From Chitinophaga arvensicola (GTDB lineage: Bacteria; Bacteroidota; Bacteroidia; Chitinophagales; Chitinophagaceae), in assembly GCF_900110835.1 (NCBI RefSeq), contig NZ_FOJG01000001.1, forward strand, positions 1,995,022 to 2,059,021: 64,000 nucleotides of DNA, given 5' to 3'. The notes below the pieces were generated by a model, which was not told the origin of the DNA, did no database searches, and saw nothing but the letters and a program-made list of their open reading frames with translations. How positions within the stretch are numbered: position 1 is the stretch's first letter; every line of letters begins with the position of its first letter. Both the position numbers and the translations under genes were made by a program. Below are positions 8,495 to 16,885 of the stretch, piece after piece.

Positions 8495-8522
8495 TTTTTT
8501 CCGGGCGCTTGCCCGGAAAAAA
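8495..8522. repeat. perfect hairpin TTTTTTCCGGGC-GCTT-GCCCGGAAAAAA
   Basis: A 12-bp perfect stem with a GCTT tetraloop begins 3 nt after the hpt stop. The T run is in the left arm and A in the right arm, the reverse of a normal plus-strand terminator. Confidence 0.7.
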
Positions 8523-8536
8523 TCTTAACTTAATAT

Positions 8537-10279
8537 ATGCTCAAGTACCTTTTACTCTTACTTTTTTGGGGTGGAGGGCTGCAGGCGCAAACAATCTGGG
8601 TTTCGGGAGCGGTAGAAGACAGTTTATCCCACCGCCCCATTTCAGGAGTACTGGTGAAGGTGATAGATGACACCCCCCACGTGGTGACAAACGCTTTCGG
8701 TCTTTTTAAAATTGTAATCCCCAAGGCATCTGCCAGACTATTGCTTACACAGCATGGTTATCACCCCAAAGAGATAACCGCCAGCAAATACGAGCGTCTT
8801 TTAATAACGTTATCGCCCCTACGAAAAGATACGGACCCGGTGGCACTCGCCAAAGCCAGGTCGAAGATGCTGCATAGCAGTAATCCCAATTACGGCAACA
8901 CCGGCATGGGCACCTCTTCTTTTTACAATGAAACTTATGGCGCTACTTATGAAAATAAGTTTGTACACACCGCCGCTCACCCGGTATCTACCTTCGCGAT
9001 AGACGTGGACAGGGCCGCCTACAGCAACATCCGCCGCTTCCTGCGACTGAAAGAACATGTACCGGTAGATGCTGTCCGCATCGAGGAAATGATCAATTAT
9101 TTCCATTACGATTATCCGTTACCGGTAGCTGGCAACACCATGGCGCTGTATCATCATTATACTACCTGCCCCTGGGAAACCAGTCACCGGTTATTACAGA
9201 TCGCTATCCGCGCGCGCGCCCTGGAAACAGATAGTTTTCCGGCCAGCAACCTGGTGTTCCTGCTGGATGTTTCCGGATCTATGGGCAGTCCCAATAAATT
9301 ACCATTGCTGCAGGCCGCCTTCCGTATCCTGGTAAATAACCTGCGTCCGGTAGATAAAGTGGCTATTGTAACCTATGCCGGCGAACCCGGCGTCATACTG
9401 CCCGCTACGCCCGGTGACCAGAAAGAAAAAATTCTCAATGCCATCGACAATCTCAGTGCAGGTGGCAGCACCGCCGGAGAAGCCGCTATTAAAATGGCTT
9501 ACCGCATTGCGGCAGATCAATATATCCCCGACGGCAACAACCGTGTGATACTGGCTACCGATGGGGATTTCAATGTAGGCCTCAGCAGCGATGAAGAAAT
9601 GGAACAGCTGATCATTCAGCAGAAAGAAAGTGGGGTATTACTGACCTGCCTGGGTTTCGGTATGAAAAATTATAAAGACTCCAAGCTGCAATCCCTTGCC
9701 AGTAAAGGAAATGGTAATTTTGCGTATATAGATGACCTGGAAGAAGCGAATAAAATATTTGCCCGTGAATTCGGGAGTACCCTGTTTACTATTGCCCGCG
9801 ATGTGCAATCGGAAGTGTGGTTTAATCCTGCGTTGGTAAAGTCGTATAGGCTTATTGGTTATGAGAACAAAATACTCCCTGCAGATACCACCATGACCAG
9901 TGAGTTCAATGGCGGCATCATCGGCAGCGGGCATTGTTCGGTAGCGCTGTATGAAATTGTTCCTGTGCCGGAAGTGGCTACCTCTGATACAGTGCTGGCG
10001 CAGGTAAAAATATCGTATCGTCATCCGCAGGATACCACTGTGCAATGTTTGCGGGGGGGGATCCCTGCGGAACTGACCCTATTTAAAGATGCTTCGAATG
10101 ATTGCCGCTTCGCTGCAGCAGTAGCGTTATTCGGCATGACTTTACGCAAATCCTCCTATTGCGGAAAAGGCGACCTCGATATGGTCAGCGACATCGCCCG
10201 CCAGGCGCTGGGCGCCGATAAGGGCAACTATCGCCGGGAGTTTCTGAAAATGATAAAGATGGTGCGTAAAGGAAAGTAA
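8537..10279 (+). CDS. YfbK-like von Willebrand factor A protein with carboxypeptidase-regulatory-like N-terminus
   Basis: The protein has 580 residues. It has a signal peptide ending GLQAQ and a beta-sandwich CarboxypepD_reg-like domain (about 22-95, VSGAVEDSLSHRPISGV). The VWA-associated segment NPVSTFAIDVDRAAYSNIRR follows near 149. The VWA domain carries a complete MIDAS (LVFLLDVSGSMG, DxSxS, near 240, and ATDGDF near 335), and a YfbK C-terminal region closes the protein. VWA proteins of this type bind partners through a metal ion and are usually exported or anchored in Bacteroidota, but their role is not settled. The gene converges on 10288-11229 with only 8 nt between stops. Confidence 0.88.
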   Translation: MLKYLLLLLFWGGGLQAQTIWVSGAVEDSLSHRPISGVLVKVIDDTPHVVTNAFGLFKIVIPKASARLLLTQHGYHPKEITASKYERLLITLSPLRKDTDPVALAKARSKMLHSSNPNYGNTGMGTSSFYNETYGATYENKFVHTAAHPVSTFAIDVDRAAYSNIRRFLRLKEHVPVDAVRIEEMINYFHYDYPLPVAGNTMALYHHYTTCPWETSHRLLQIAIRARALETDSFPASNLVFLLDVSGSMGSPNKLPLLQAAFRILVNNLRPVDKVAIVTYAGEPGVILPATPGDQKEKILNAIDNLSAGGSTAGEAAIKMAYRIAADQYIPDGNNRVILATDGDFNVGLSSDEEMEQLIIQQKESGVLLTCLGFGMKNYKDSKLQSLASKGNGNFAYIDDLEEANKIFAREFGSTLFTIARDVQSEVWFNPALVKSYRLIGYENKILPADTTMTSEFNGGIIGSGHCSVALYEIVPVPEVATSDTVLAQVKISYRHPQDTTVQCLRGGIPAELTLFKDASNDCRFAAAVALFGMTLRKSSYCGKGDLDMVSDIARQALGADKGNYRREFLKMIKMVRKGK

Positions 10280-10287
10280 TGGCGCAT

Positions 10288-11229
10288 TTACTTGATCAGG
10301 CGGTAACACTTCCGGATCATCTTCTGCTGAAAATCAAAAGGTAACGTTTGATTGGTGATATCCTTGATACTGGAGGCTGTGATCTTTTCTGTGTCCATCA
10401 CAAAGCGGCGATAGTTATTACTGAAATAAACGATCCCGTCTTTTTTAGTGGCCAGCAACACCTTATTCAACATATCGGCGTGATCTCTTTGTACATCCAG
10501 GAAATCCTTCATACGCTTGCTGTTGGAGAAGGTAGGAGGATCGATGATCACCAGGTCGTAGGTATTCAACTTCAGGGTATCGAGGTATTGCAACACATCG
10601 GCATGTACGAAAGTATGTTTCGGGCTGTCGAATCCGTTGAGCTTCATATTTTCTTCGGCCCAGGCCAGGTAGGTTTTGGAAAGGTCTACAGATGTCACTT
10701 CTGCGGCGCCACCAGCAGCGGCGTACACGGAAAAAGAGCCTGTATAGCAGAAGAGGTTCAGTACTTTTTTATCTTTCACTTCCTCCCGGACCATACTGCG
10801 GGTAATGCGGTGATCAAGAAATAATCCGGTATCGAGGTAATCGGAGAGATTTACTTTGAACTGCAGACCGGCTTCATAGGCGGTCATGATATGACTTTCC
10901 AGGCTTAGCTTTTCATACTGACTTTTCCTGTTTTCCTTGCGTTGCCGTTGCTTTACCCAGATTTTGTTGGGGGCTACATCCAGTACTTTGCTGATCATTT
11001 CCAGGCAGGTATCCAGCCATTCTTCGTGTGCATCCTCTTCCATACCGTGTTTACGGTGATATTCGGCGATGTACACATGGTCTTCATACATTTCAATGCT
11101 GAAGGGAAATTCGGGAATATCATCATCGTACACCCGGTAACAGGTGATGTTTTGTCGTCTGGCGAGTTTGGAAGTATGCCGGAAAACTTTCGTCAGCCGG
11201 TTTTCGAACATCTGCAGTTTTTGTTCCAT
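10288..11229 (-). CDS. RlmK-like class I SAM methyltransferase
   Basis: This 313-residue protein matches the C-terminal (RlmK) half of the E. coli RlmKL rRNA methyltransferase and lacks the THUMP/RlmL half. Its N-terminal part binds RNA-like partners (ENRLTKVFRHTSKLARRQNI). Motif I is KKVLNLFCYTGSFSVYAAAGG near residue 153, and the catalytic-type motif is DLVIIDPPTFSNSKRMKDF near 228, the DPPxFSxSK pattern of this group. It most likely methylates 23S rRNA (the G2069 m7G type), although the exact base is not proven. It lies downstream of dnaJ, past a terminator. Confidence 0.85.
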   Translation of the reverse strand: MEQKLQMFENRLTKVFRHTSKLARRQNITCYRVYDDDIPEFPFSIEMYEDHVYIAEYHRKHGMEEDAHEEWLDTCLEMISKVLDVAPNKIWVKQRQRKENRKSQYEKLSLESHIMTAYEAGLQFKVNLSDYLDTGLFLDHRITRSMVREEVKDKKVLNLFCYTGSFSVYAAAGGAAEVTSVDLSKTYLAWAEENMKLNGFDSPKHTFVHADVLQYLDTLKLNTYDLVIIDPPTFSNSKRMKDFLDVQRDHADMLNKVLLATKKDGIVYFSNNYRRFVMDTEKITASSIKDITNQTLPFDFQQKMIRKCYRLIK

Positions 11230-11237
11230 GGTGCGGT

Positions 11238-11280
11238 ATTAAAAGAGAGGGGAAGGCCTGCGTGCAGTAAGCCTTCCCCA
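11238..11280 (-). terminator. terminator after dnaJ
   Basis: The stem GGGGAAGGC / GCCTTCCCC (9 bp, 13-nt loop) is followed on the minus strand by TCTCTTTTAAT. Confidence 0.75.
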
Positions 11281-11300
11281 TCTTTTTATTCATTAAATCC

Positions 11301-12473
11301 TCAACTAAAAATGTCTCTTACCTTTTCGAAGAATCCTTTTTCGGATTTTTCGGGGTTGGGTTTAAAGTTATCGGATGATTGTAATTTATCGAGCATTTCT
11401 TTTTCTTCAGCAGATACGGTTTGCGGCGTCCATACATTCACATGAATCAGCTGATCGCCTTTTTCATAAGAATTAACGGAAGGGAAACCTTTGCCTTTCA
11501 GGCGGAAGATTTTACCGCTTTGTGTACCTGCCGGTATTTTAATTTTTGCTTTACCGTCGATAGTGGGTACTTCCAGGGAGGTACCGTATACCGCGTCAGG
11601 GAAGGAGATGTGCAGATCGTAAGCCACATTGAGTCCGTCGCGTTGCAATTCCGGATGTGGTTCTTCTTCAATCAGGATGAGCAGATCACCAGGAGCGCCG
11701 CCTCTTTCGCCGGCATTACCTTTTCCGCTCATGCTCAGCTGCATGCCTTCCTGTACGCCTGCCGGGATGTCGATACTCACCATTTCTTCACCATACATAC
11801 GGCCTTCACCTTTACAGTGACCGCATTTGCTGGTAATGATCTGGCCTTCACCATGACAGGTAGGACAGGTAGTAACGGTTTGCATCTGTCCGAGGAAAGT
11901 CTGGGTGACTTTTCTTACCTGGCCGGAACCGCCGCAGGTATTACAGGACTGGAATGCGTTTTTATCTTTTGCGCCCAGGCCACCGCAGTGCTGGCAGGGT
12001 ACATATTTCTTTACTTTGATTTTTTTGTTGGCGCCTTTGGCGATTTCCTCATAGGTGAGACGAATCTTTACCCGGAGGTTGGAACCACGGGTGCCGCGTC
12101 CACGGCGGTTTCCACCACCACGTGCACCGCCGCCTCCGAAGAAGCTGCCGAAAATGTCTTCGTTACCAAAAATGTCACCGAAGTTGGAGAAGATGTCATC
12201 CATGTTCATGCCACCACCGCCATATCCACCACCACCGCGGTTGCCATTCATACCGGCATGGCCAAAACGGTCGTATTGCGCCCTTTTATCAGGGTCGCTT
12301 AATACTTCATAAGCTTCAGCTGCTTCCTTGAATTTTTCTTCCGCCTCTTTGTTGTTCGGGTTGCGGTCAGGGTGAAACTGCATGGCCACCTTACGGTAGG
12401 CCTTTTTAATTTCATCCTGGGAGGAAGATTTGGCAACAACCAGTATTTCGTAATAATCTCTCTTGGTAGACAT
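11301..12473 (-). CDS. dnaJ: chaperone DnaJ
   Basis: The protein has 390 residues in the full type I layout. The J domain starts [13 protein letters not shown], with HPD in [11 protein letters not shown] near 35. A Gly/Phe-rich region (about 75-120) follows, then four CxxCxGxG zinc repeats ([40 protein letters not shown]) and the C-terminal substrate-binding domains. It delivers unfolded clients to DnaK and stimulates its ATPase. An in-frame GTG 12 nt upstream would add four residues, but the ATG at 12473 gives the family N-terminus. It is preceded by grpE with a 112-nt gap, a usual heat-shock pair. dnaK is not in the window. Confidence 0.97.
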   Translation of the reverse strand: MSTKRDYYEILVVAKSSSQDEIKKAYRKVAMQFHPDRNPNNKEAEEKFKEAAEAYEVLSDPDKRAQYDRFGHAGMNGNRGGGGYGGGGMNMDDIFSNFGDIFGNEDIFGSFFGGGGARGGGNRRGRGTRGSNLRVKIRLTYEEIAKGANKKIKVKKYVPCQHCGGLGAKDKNAFQSCNTCGGSGQVRKVTQTFLGQMQTVTTCPTCHGEGQIITSKCGHCKGEGRMYGEEMVSIDIPAGVQEGMQLSMSGKGNAGERGGAPGDLLILIEEEPHPELQRDGLNVAYDLHISFPDAVYGTSLEVPTIDGKAKIKIPAGTQSGKIFRLKGKGFPSVNSYEKGDQLIHVNVWTPQTVSAEEKEMLDKLQSSDNFKPNPEKSEKGFFEKVRDIFS

Positions 12474-12585
12474 TATAAAAATCACTTAATGCCGGTGCAA
12501 AGCACCAGCTTTTGTTTCAGTAAAAAATATTGCTTTACGTCAGCTTCAGCATAGGTATTCATTGAAATTATGCCACATCGTCATT

Positions 12586-13161
12586 CTACTTACCTACAAT
12601 TACCTTCGCATGACGGATTAATTTGTCATTCAGGTAATAGCCAGGTTGCAGCACATCTACTACTTTTCCTTCTAAATCCGGTGTAGGTGCAGGGATTTCA
12701 GTAATTGCCTCCTGCAGATCCGGATCAAATGAGGTATGAATACTCTCCATTGGCTTCAGTCCTCTCGCCTGGAGAGTGTTTCTTAACTTATTGAATACCA
12801 GCATTACTCCATCTTTCACGGCAGTAACATCTGTGGCACTCTCCAATTGCTTTACGGCTCTGTCTGTATCGTCCAGTACATCCAGCAAAGATATGATAAC
12901 ATCTTTACTAGCGGTTTGCATCAGTTCTATACGCTCTTTGGCAGTACGTTTACGGTAGTTGTCAAACTCCGCTTGTAACCGGAGATATTTATCGCGGATT
13001 TCACTTACTTCCTGTTCTTTCTTCTCCAGTTCAGTCGCTTCGGCTGCTCCGTCATTCGTATTTGAACTATTGCTTATATTTTCTTCTGGCATGCCTTTTT
13101 CGTTTTCGCTACCAGTGCTAGCCTGACCGTTTGTCTGCATGTCTTTTTCGTTTTCTGTCAT
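12586..13161 (-). CDS. grpE: nucleotide exchange factor GrpE
   Basis: The protein has 191 residues. A disordered acidic N-terminus (about 1-45) precedes a long coiled coil (LEKKEQEVSEIRDKYLRLQAEFDNYRKRT). The compact head contains the typical FDPDLQEAI and the final segment GYYLNDKLIRHAKVIVGK. It releases ADP from DnaK. The frame is open further upstream to a TTG at 13227, but the ATG at 13161 (MTENEKDMQ) is the sensible start. It is transcribed with dnaJ. Confidence 0.95.
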   Translation of the reverse strand: MTENEKDMQTNGQASTGSENEKGMPEENISNSSNTNDGAAEATELEKKEQEVSEIRDKYLRLQAEFDNYRKRTAKERIELMQTASKDVIISLLDVLDDTDRAVKQLESATDVTAVKDGVMLVFNKLRNTLQARGLKPMESIHTSFDPDLQEAITEIPAPTPDLEGKVVDVLQPGYYLNDKLIRHAKVIVGK

Positions 13162-13303
13162 AATAAGTAATAATTGTCTGCGGAGGTATGCAGTCAATTT
13201 CTTTGCCAACAGCGGTTTTGCCGACAAAAAGGCAGAATTGGCGCCCTTTAACCGCCAGCAGCCAACCTGTTAGTTAATACCAAGATGCTAACCGCTAAAT
13301 AGC

Positions 13304-13311
13304 TACCTTTG
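13304..13311 (+). promoter_or_regulatory. -7 promoter element TACCTTTG
   Basis: This exact TAnnTTTG match lies 18 nt before the ATG at 13330, in the 168-nt gap divergent from grpE. Confidence 0.45.
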
Positions 13312-13329
13312 CCCCTCGAAATACAATAA

Positions 13330-14502
13330 ATGACTAAAGTTTTTCTAAAAAAGCAGATACAAAACAGGGTATTACAAGGGCATCCCTGGATTTTTGGCAA
13401 TGAAGTGGCCGAAATAAAAGGAGATGTAAATGCCGGTGATATCGTAGATGTGTATACGCATAAGGGCTTTTTCCTGGGTCGTGGTTATATCAATCCGCAA
13501 TCCCAGATCCTCGTACGACTTCTGACACGTGATAAGAATGAAGAAATAAATCCTGAATTCTTCTACCGCCGTATCCTGAAATGCTGGGAATACCGGCAAA
13601 AACTGGGCTATGTGGAAAACTGCCGCCTCGTATACGGAGAAGCAGATGATATGCCCGCACTGGTAATCGATAAATTCAATGATTACTTCGTATTACAGAC
13701 ATTGGCGCTGGGTATGGAAAAATGGAAAGATGCCATCGTGGATGCCATCAACCGTATTTTCTCTCCTAAAGGAATCTATGAAAGAAACGATGTGCCGGTA
13801 AGGGAACTGGAGGGTATGACACAACAGAAAGGCTTCCTGAGCGCACCTTTCGATACCAACCTGGTGATCAATGAAAACGGACTCCGGTTTCATGTGGATG
13901 TGGTAAATGGTCAGAAAACCGGCTATTTCCTCGATCAGCAGGACAACCGCCGTGAGATCAAACATATTGTAAAAGGCGCCGATGTAATGGAAGCTTTTTG
14001 CTATACCGGTACTTTTTCCTGCCATGCTGGTTTCTATGGCGCCAAAAGCGTACTGGGACTGGATATTTCGGAAACAGCCGTAGCTACTGCCCGGAAAAAT
14101 GCGGAGTTGAATAACCTGCAGGATATCTGCCAGTTTCAGGCAGTGAACGCTTTTGATCAATTGAAACAGTGGACAAAGGAAGAGAAGAAGTTCGATGTGG
14201 TGATCCTCGATCCGCCGGCTTTCACCAAAAGCCGTGAGAATATCCAGAAAGCCGTTACCGGTTACAAGGAGATCAATCTGCGTGGGATGAAGCTGCTGAA
14301 ACCGGGTGGATTCCTGGTAACTGCTTCCTGCACCAACCTGGTATCGCCGGACCTGTTCCTGCAAACCATTGATGCTGCTGCGAGGGACGCGAAAAAGAGA
14401 CTGCGCCAGGTAACTTTTCAGACCCAGGCACAGGATCATCCGATTCTGAGAAATATTGAAAACACCACTTATCTGAAATTCCTGATTGTAGAAGTTTCCT
14501 GA
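13330..14502 (+). CDS. RlmI-like rRNA (cytosine-5) methyltransferase with PUA domain
   Basis: The protein has 390 residues in the RlmI (YccW) layout. An N-terminal PUA domain (about 1-70, VLQGHPWIFGNEVAEIKGDV) is followed by a small middle domain and a Rossmann methyltransferase. The latter contains DVMEAFCYTGTFSCHAGFYG near 221, the acidic GLDISETAV near 245 and DVVILDPPAFTKSRENI near 295. The motif VTASCTNLV near 336 carries the cysteine position seen in these RNA m5C enzymes. The likely target is 23S rRNA (C1962 type). It stands alone between a divergent grpE and a convergent T9SS block. Confidence 0.9.
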   Translation: MTKVFLKKQIQNRVLQGHPWIFGNEVAEIKGDVNAGDIVDVYTHKGFFLGRGYINPQSQILVRLLTRDKNEEINPEFFYRRILKCWEYRQKLGYVENCRLVYGEADDMPALVIDKFNDYFVLQTLALGMEKWKDAIVDAINRIFSPKGIYERNDVPVRELEGMTQQKGFLSAPFDTNLVINENGLRFHVDVVNGQKTGYFLDQQDNRREIKHIVKGADVMEAFCYTGTFSCHAGFYGAKSVLGLDISETAVATARKNAELNNLQDICQFQAVNAFDQLKQWTKEEKKFDVVILDPPAFTKSRENIQKAVTGYKEINLRGMKLLKPGGFLVTASCTNLVSPDLFLQTIDAAARDAKKRLRQVTFQTQAQDHPILRNIENTTYLKFLIVEVS

Positions 14503-14518
14503 TAACAGATATCATAAA

Positions 14519-14560
14519 AAAGGAAAGTCACGATGTGAATCGTGACTTTCCTTTTTATTT
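14519..14560. terminator. bidirectional terminator between convergent genes
   Basis: The 15-bp perfect stem AAGGAAAGTCACGAT / ATCGTGACTTTCCTT with a GTGA loop has A residues on the left and TTTTTATTTT on the right. It can serve both 14502 (+) and 14576 (-). Confidence 0.9.
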
Positions 14561-14575
14561 TGATGCCAGATATAT

Positions 14576-14929
14576 CTACTTGACTACATTGAATTTCCCC
14601 GACTCTACCAGGTTTCCCCGCTGATCTCTCAATTGAAAAATATACAGCCCGTTGTAATAGTTATCCAGACTTACAGTAGTCCGGGAACTGATACCTTTCA
14701 GCTGATCAATTTTCTTTCCCAGGAAATTATATACAATAAGATCGTACAAGCGGTCGTTATTATGTTGTTGAACTTCAAATGTTATGATAGTGGTAGCTGG
14801 ATTGGGATATAGCTTCACGATTTTGCTACCCCCCTCCGGATTTGGTTGGGATTTATCGCTTTGAGCCTTACCTATGCTGGTAAAAAGGCTGAAAACCATT
14901 ATGAGAATCAGGGTAGAGGTTTTCCACAT
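14576..14929 (-). CDS. tiny T9SS type A sorting-domain protein
   Basis: The protein has only 117 residues: a signal peptide (about 1-23, ending IGKAQ), a 13-residue polar spacer, and then a complete type A T9SS C-terminal domain. The latter runs from VKLYPNPATTIITFEV through LIVYNFLGKKIDQLKG to GLYIFQLRDQRGNLVESGKF. There is therefore almost no cargo between the export signal and the sorting signal. The type A tail normally directs a large secreted protein to the cell surface and is cleaved. Here it may be a remnant of a larger gene or a genuine surface mini-protein. The gene follows the PorP/SprF gene (15118-16149) on the same strand after 188 nt. Confidence 0.8.
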   Translation of the reverse strand: MWKTSTLILIMVFSLFTSIGKAQSDKSQPNPEGGSKIVKLYPNPATTIITFEVQQHNNDRLYDLIVYNFLGKKIDQLKGISSRTTVSLDNYYNGLYIFQLRDQRGNLVESGKFNVVK

Positions 14930-15117
14930 AGTATTATAAAAATAAAGTTTTTATCAAATATTTCCTAATTTTTGTTTGATGAATTCAGCTCATTCGAGCG
15001 CCATTGTTTCTACATAAAATTAACAAACCACAGGCCATTTTGTTAGCAGTTTCTCCTTTTTTATGTAAATTTTAACGCTTGATAAATAATATTTCTAACA
15101 AGCTGATTTCTATCTAC

Positions 15118-16149
15118 TTAGAATCTAGGACAGTTTACGCTTTCTAATGTTGAGTTCCGGCTGTTTAAAAATCCTTTAAAAACGAGAGAGATTTCGAAGC
15201 CTCCGAAGGTCTGACTTGCCGTTCTGAGCTTGGAGATATTCGTATCGTAACTCATTCCAATTTCATATTTATCCATATCAATTTTTATAGTGGGAATAAT
15301 GGCATCGTTCCATCTGAGGAAGAGCCCGCCATAAATAGCCTTCGTTGATTCCAGTCCCTGGTCCATCAGTCCGTAACCGATTAATGCGCCGCCGATATAC
15401 TCCGAATAAGTGCCCTGGTGCAACTGGTTATAGTGCGCGATCACTTTTACGCGTTCATCTACCGGAATGGTAATACCTGCATTAAACGTGATCTTCGGAA
15501 GCAATTCAATATTCTTATCGCCATAGAAGGATATTTTCGCCCGGTTGAAGTGATAGTAACCGGCACCGATAAAGTAATTCACATCTTCCCCGATTACACT
15601 GTTGTAACTCAGGCCCACACCTGCGTCCAGGTAACTATAGCCTTTCAGTGCCAGCTTTCCTTCTTCGCCAGTAGCACTCGCCGGATCAAAACGGCCGTTT
15701 GTATACTGGTTGTTAAAGGTCATGTTGGTAGGATCAAACTGCCGTTGTACAAGGCCTCCCATGAAACCTAAAGACAAAAAACTGCTCTTGTCTTCATTGA
15801 GCGATTTATGATAGTTGATCGCCGGGAAGATCTGTGTAGACTGCAATTTGGAAGTACCTGCGCGATCATAGGTAAGTTGCAGACCGGTAGTCACGTAGTC
15901 GTTGCTGCGGCCTACGGGAAATTTTATTTCCCCGCTGACCGTTCCTGTCTGGTAAGGAATGGTAACGCTGTTCCACTGGTTGCGATATACTGCCTGAACA
16001 CGCACATCTCCGTTGAAAATGCCGATCAGTGCGGGATTACGCAGGATCGGTGTTTCATAGAACTGCGACAGATGTATATCCTGCGCATACAAGGGAGTGG
16101 CGCCTGTTATGCAAACTATCGCCAGTAATACGCGGTATATGGTTTTCAT
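15118..16149 (-). CDS. PorP/SprF family T9SS outer-membrane protein
   Basis: The protein has 343 residues. The signal peptide MKTIYRVLLAIVCITGATPLYAQ is followed by the family opening DIHLSQFYETPILRNPALIGIFNGDVRVQAVYRNQW. Barrel strands continue to the closing KLRTASQTFGGFEISLVFKGF and a Cys-Pro-Arg-Phe end. PorP/SprF proteins assist export or surface display of partner proteins that carry type B C-terminal domains. Here the gene is 19 nt downstream of just such a protein (16169-19017) and is surely co-transcribed. It should be the outer-membrane partner of one or both giant PKD proteins upstream. Confidence 0.95.
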   Translation of the reverse strand: MKTIYRVLLAIVCITGATPLYAQDIHLSQFYETPILRNPALIGIFNGDVRVQAVYRNQWNSVTIPYQTGTVSGEIKFPVGRSNDYVTTGLQLTYDRAGTSKLQSTQIFPAINYHKSLNEDKSSFLSLGFMGGLVQRQFDPTNMTFNNQYTNGRFDPASATGEEGKLALKGYSYLDAGVGLSYNSVIGEDVNYFIGAGYYHFNRAKISFYGDKNIELLPKITFNAGITIPVDERVKVIAHYNQLHQGTYSEYIGGALIGYGLMDQGLESTKAIYGGLFLRWNDAIIPTIKIDMDKYEIGMSYDTNISKLRTASQTFGGFEISLVFKGFLNSRNSTLESVNCPRF

Positions 16150-16168
16150 GTTAGCCAGGTTAAAATAA

Positions 16169-16885
16169 TTATCTGAGTAATGTTACATTGCCTTTCAGCT
16201 GGAAAAATTCATTGGTATCACAGTAAGCTTCGAGGAAGTAAATGTATACGTCCGAAGGCTGCGGCTTTCCGTTGAATGAGCCATTCCATCCTGCGCTGAT
16301 ATCGTCTATGTTGATTTTTTCACGGTGATATACTTCCTGTCCCCAGCGGTTAAAAATCCGGAAGGATTTGATCATGCTCACACCTTTACCACGGGGATAG
16401 AAGACGTCGTTTTGCCCGTCGCCGTTGGGACTGAAAGTATTAGGAATAAATACCACGTCGGTATTACAGACGAGGTCTATATTTACGATGTCGCTTTTCG
16501 AGCAGCCGAACTGGTTAGTACCGGTGATGCTGTAGGTAATCGGTTTGCGTACAGCTGCTGTTACGTATACCGAATTAGGATTATCCAGGTAATCTTCCGG
16601 ACTCCATTTCCATTTTATCACATCTGGACTTCCGCTCGCCATCAATTTTACAATATCGCCTACCATCACAGTCTGGTCTTTCCCGGCGTCTACCTGTGGT
16701 ACCGGCTTTACGGCTACTTTAACAGAGAGTGGTGCGCTCATCGGACAAATGGGATCGTTCGTCCCTGTTACCTGGTAAGTGATATCTGCTATGGGCGTGG
16801 TAACGGGGTTGGCGATGGTGTTATTGGTTAAGCCGGTTACCGGAGTCCAGTTATAGGTAGTGGCGCCTGCTGCTCTCAGTTGCAC
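16169..16885 (-). CDS. 3' part of a frameshifted PKD/CHU_C surface protein
   Basis: These 238 residues continue the protein of 16876-19017 in another frame. They hold two Ig-like/PKD-like modules (TTYNWTPVTGLTNNTIANP, then KWKWSPEDYLDNPNSVYVT) and a complete type B C-terminal domain (VFIPNTFSPNGDGQNDVFYP, FRIFNRWGQEVYHRE, GNVTLLR at the end). The visible ATG has no signal peptide and begins in mid-domain, so it is not an independent gene. One base inserted near 16885-16890 would join both parts into 949 residues with the open frame kept throughout. Confidence 0.85.
   Translation of the reverse strand: MQLRAAGATTYNWTPVTGLTNNTIANPVTTPIADITYQVTGTNDPICPMSAPLSVKVAVKPVPQVDAGKDQTVMVGDIVKLMASGSPDVIKWKWSPEDYLDNPNSVYVTAAVRKPITYSITGTNQFGCSKSDIVNIDLVCNTDVVFIPNTFSPNGDGQNDVFYPRGKGVSMIKSFRIFNRWGQEVYHREKINIDDISAGWNGSFNGKPQPSDVYIYFLEAYCDTNEFFQLKGNVTLLR

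Noticed and set aside
8495..8522. Terminator after hpt
   Set aside because: The T run precedes the stem and the A run follows it, so the hairpin does not fit a plus-strand terminator.
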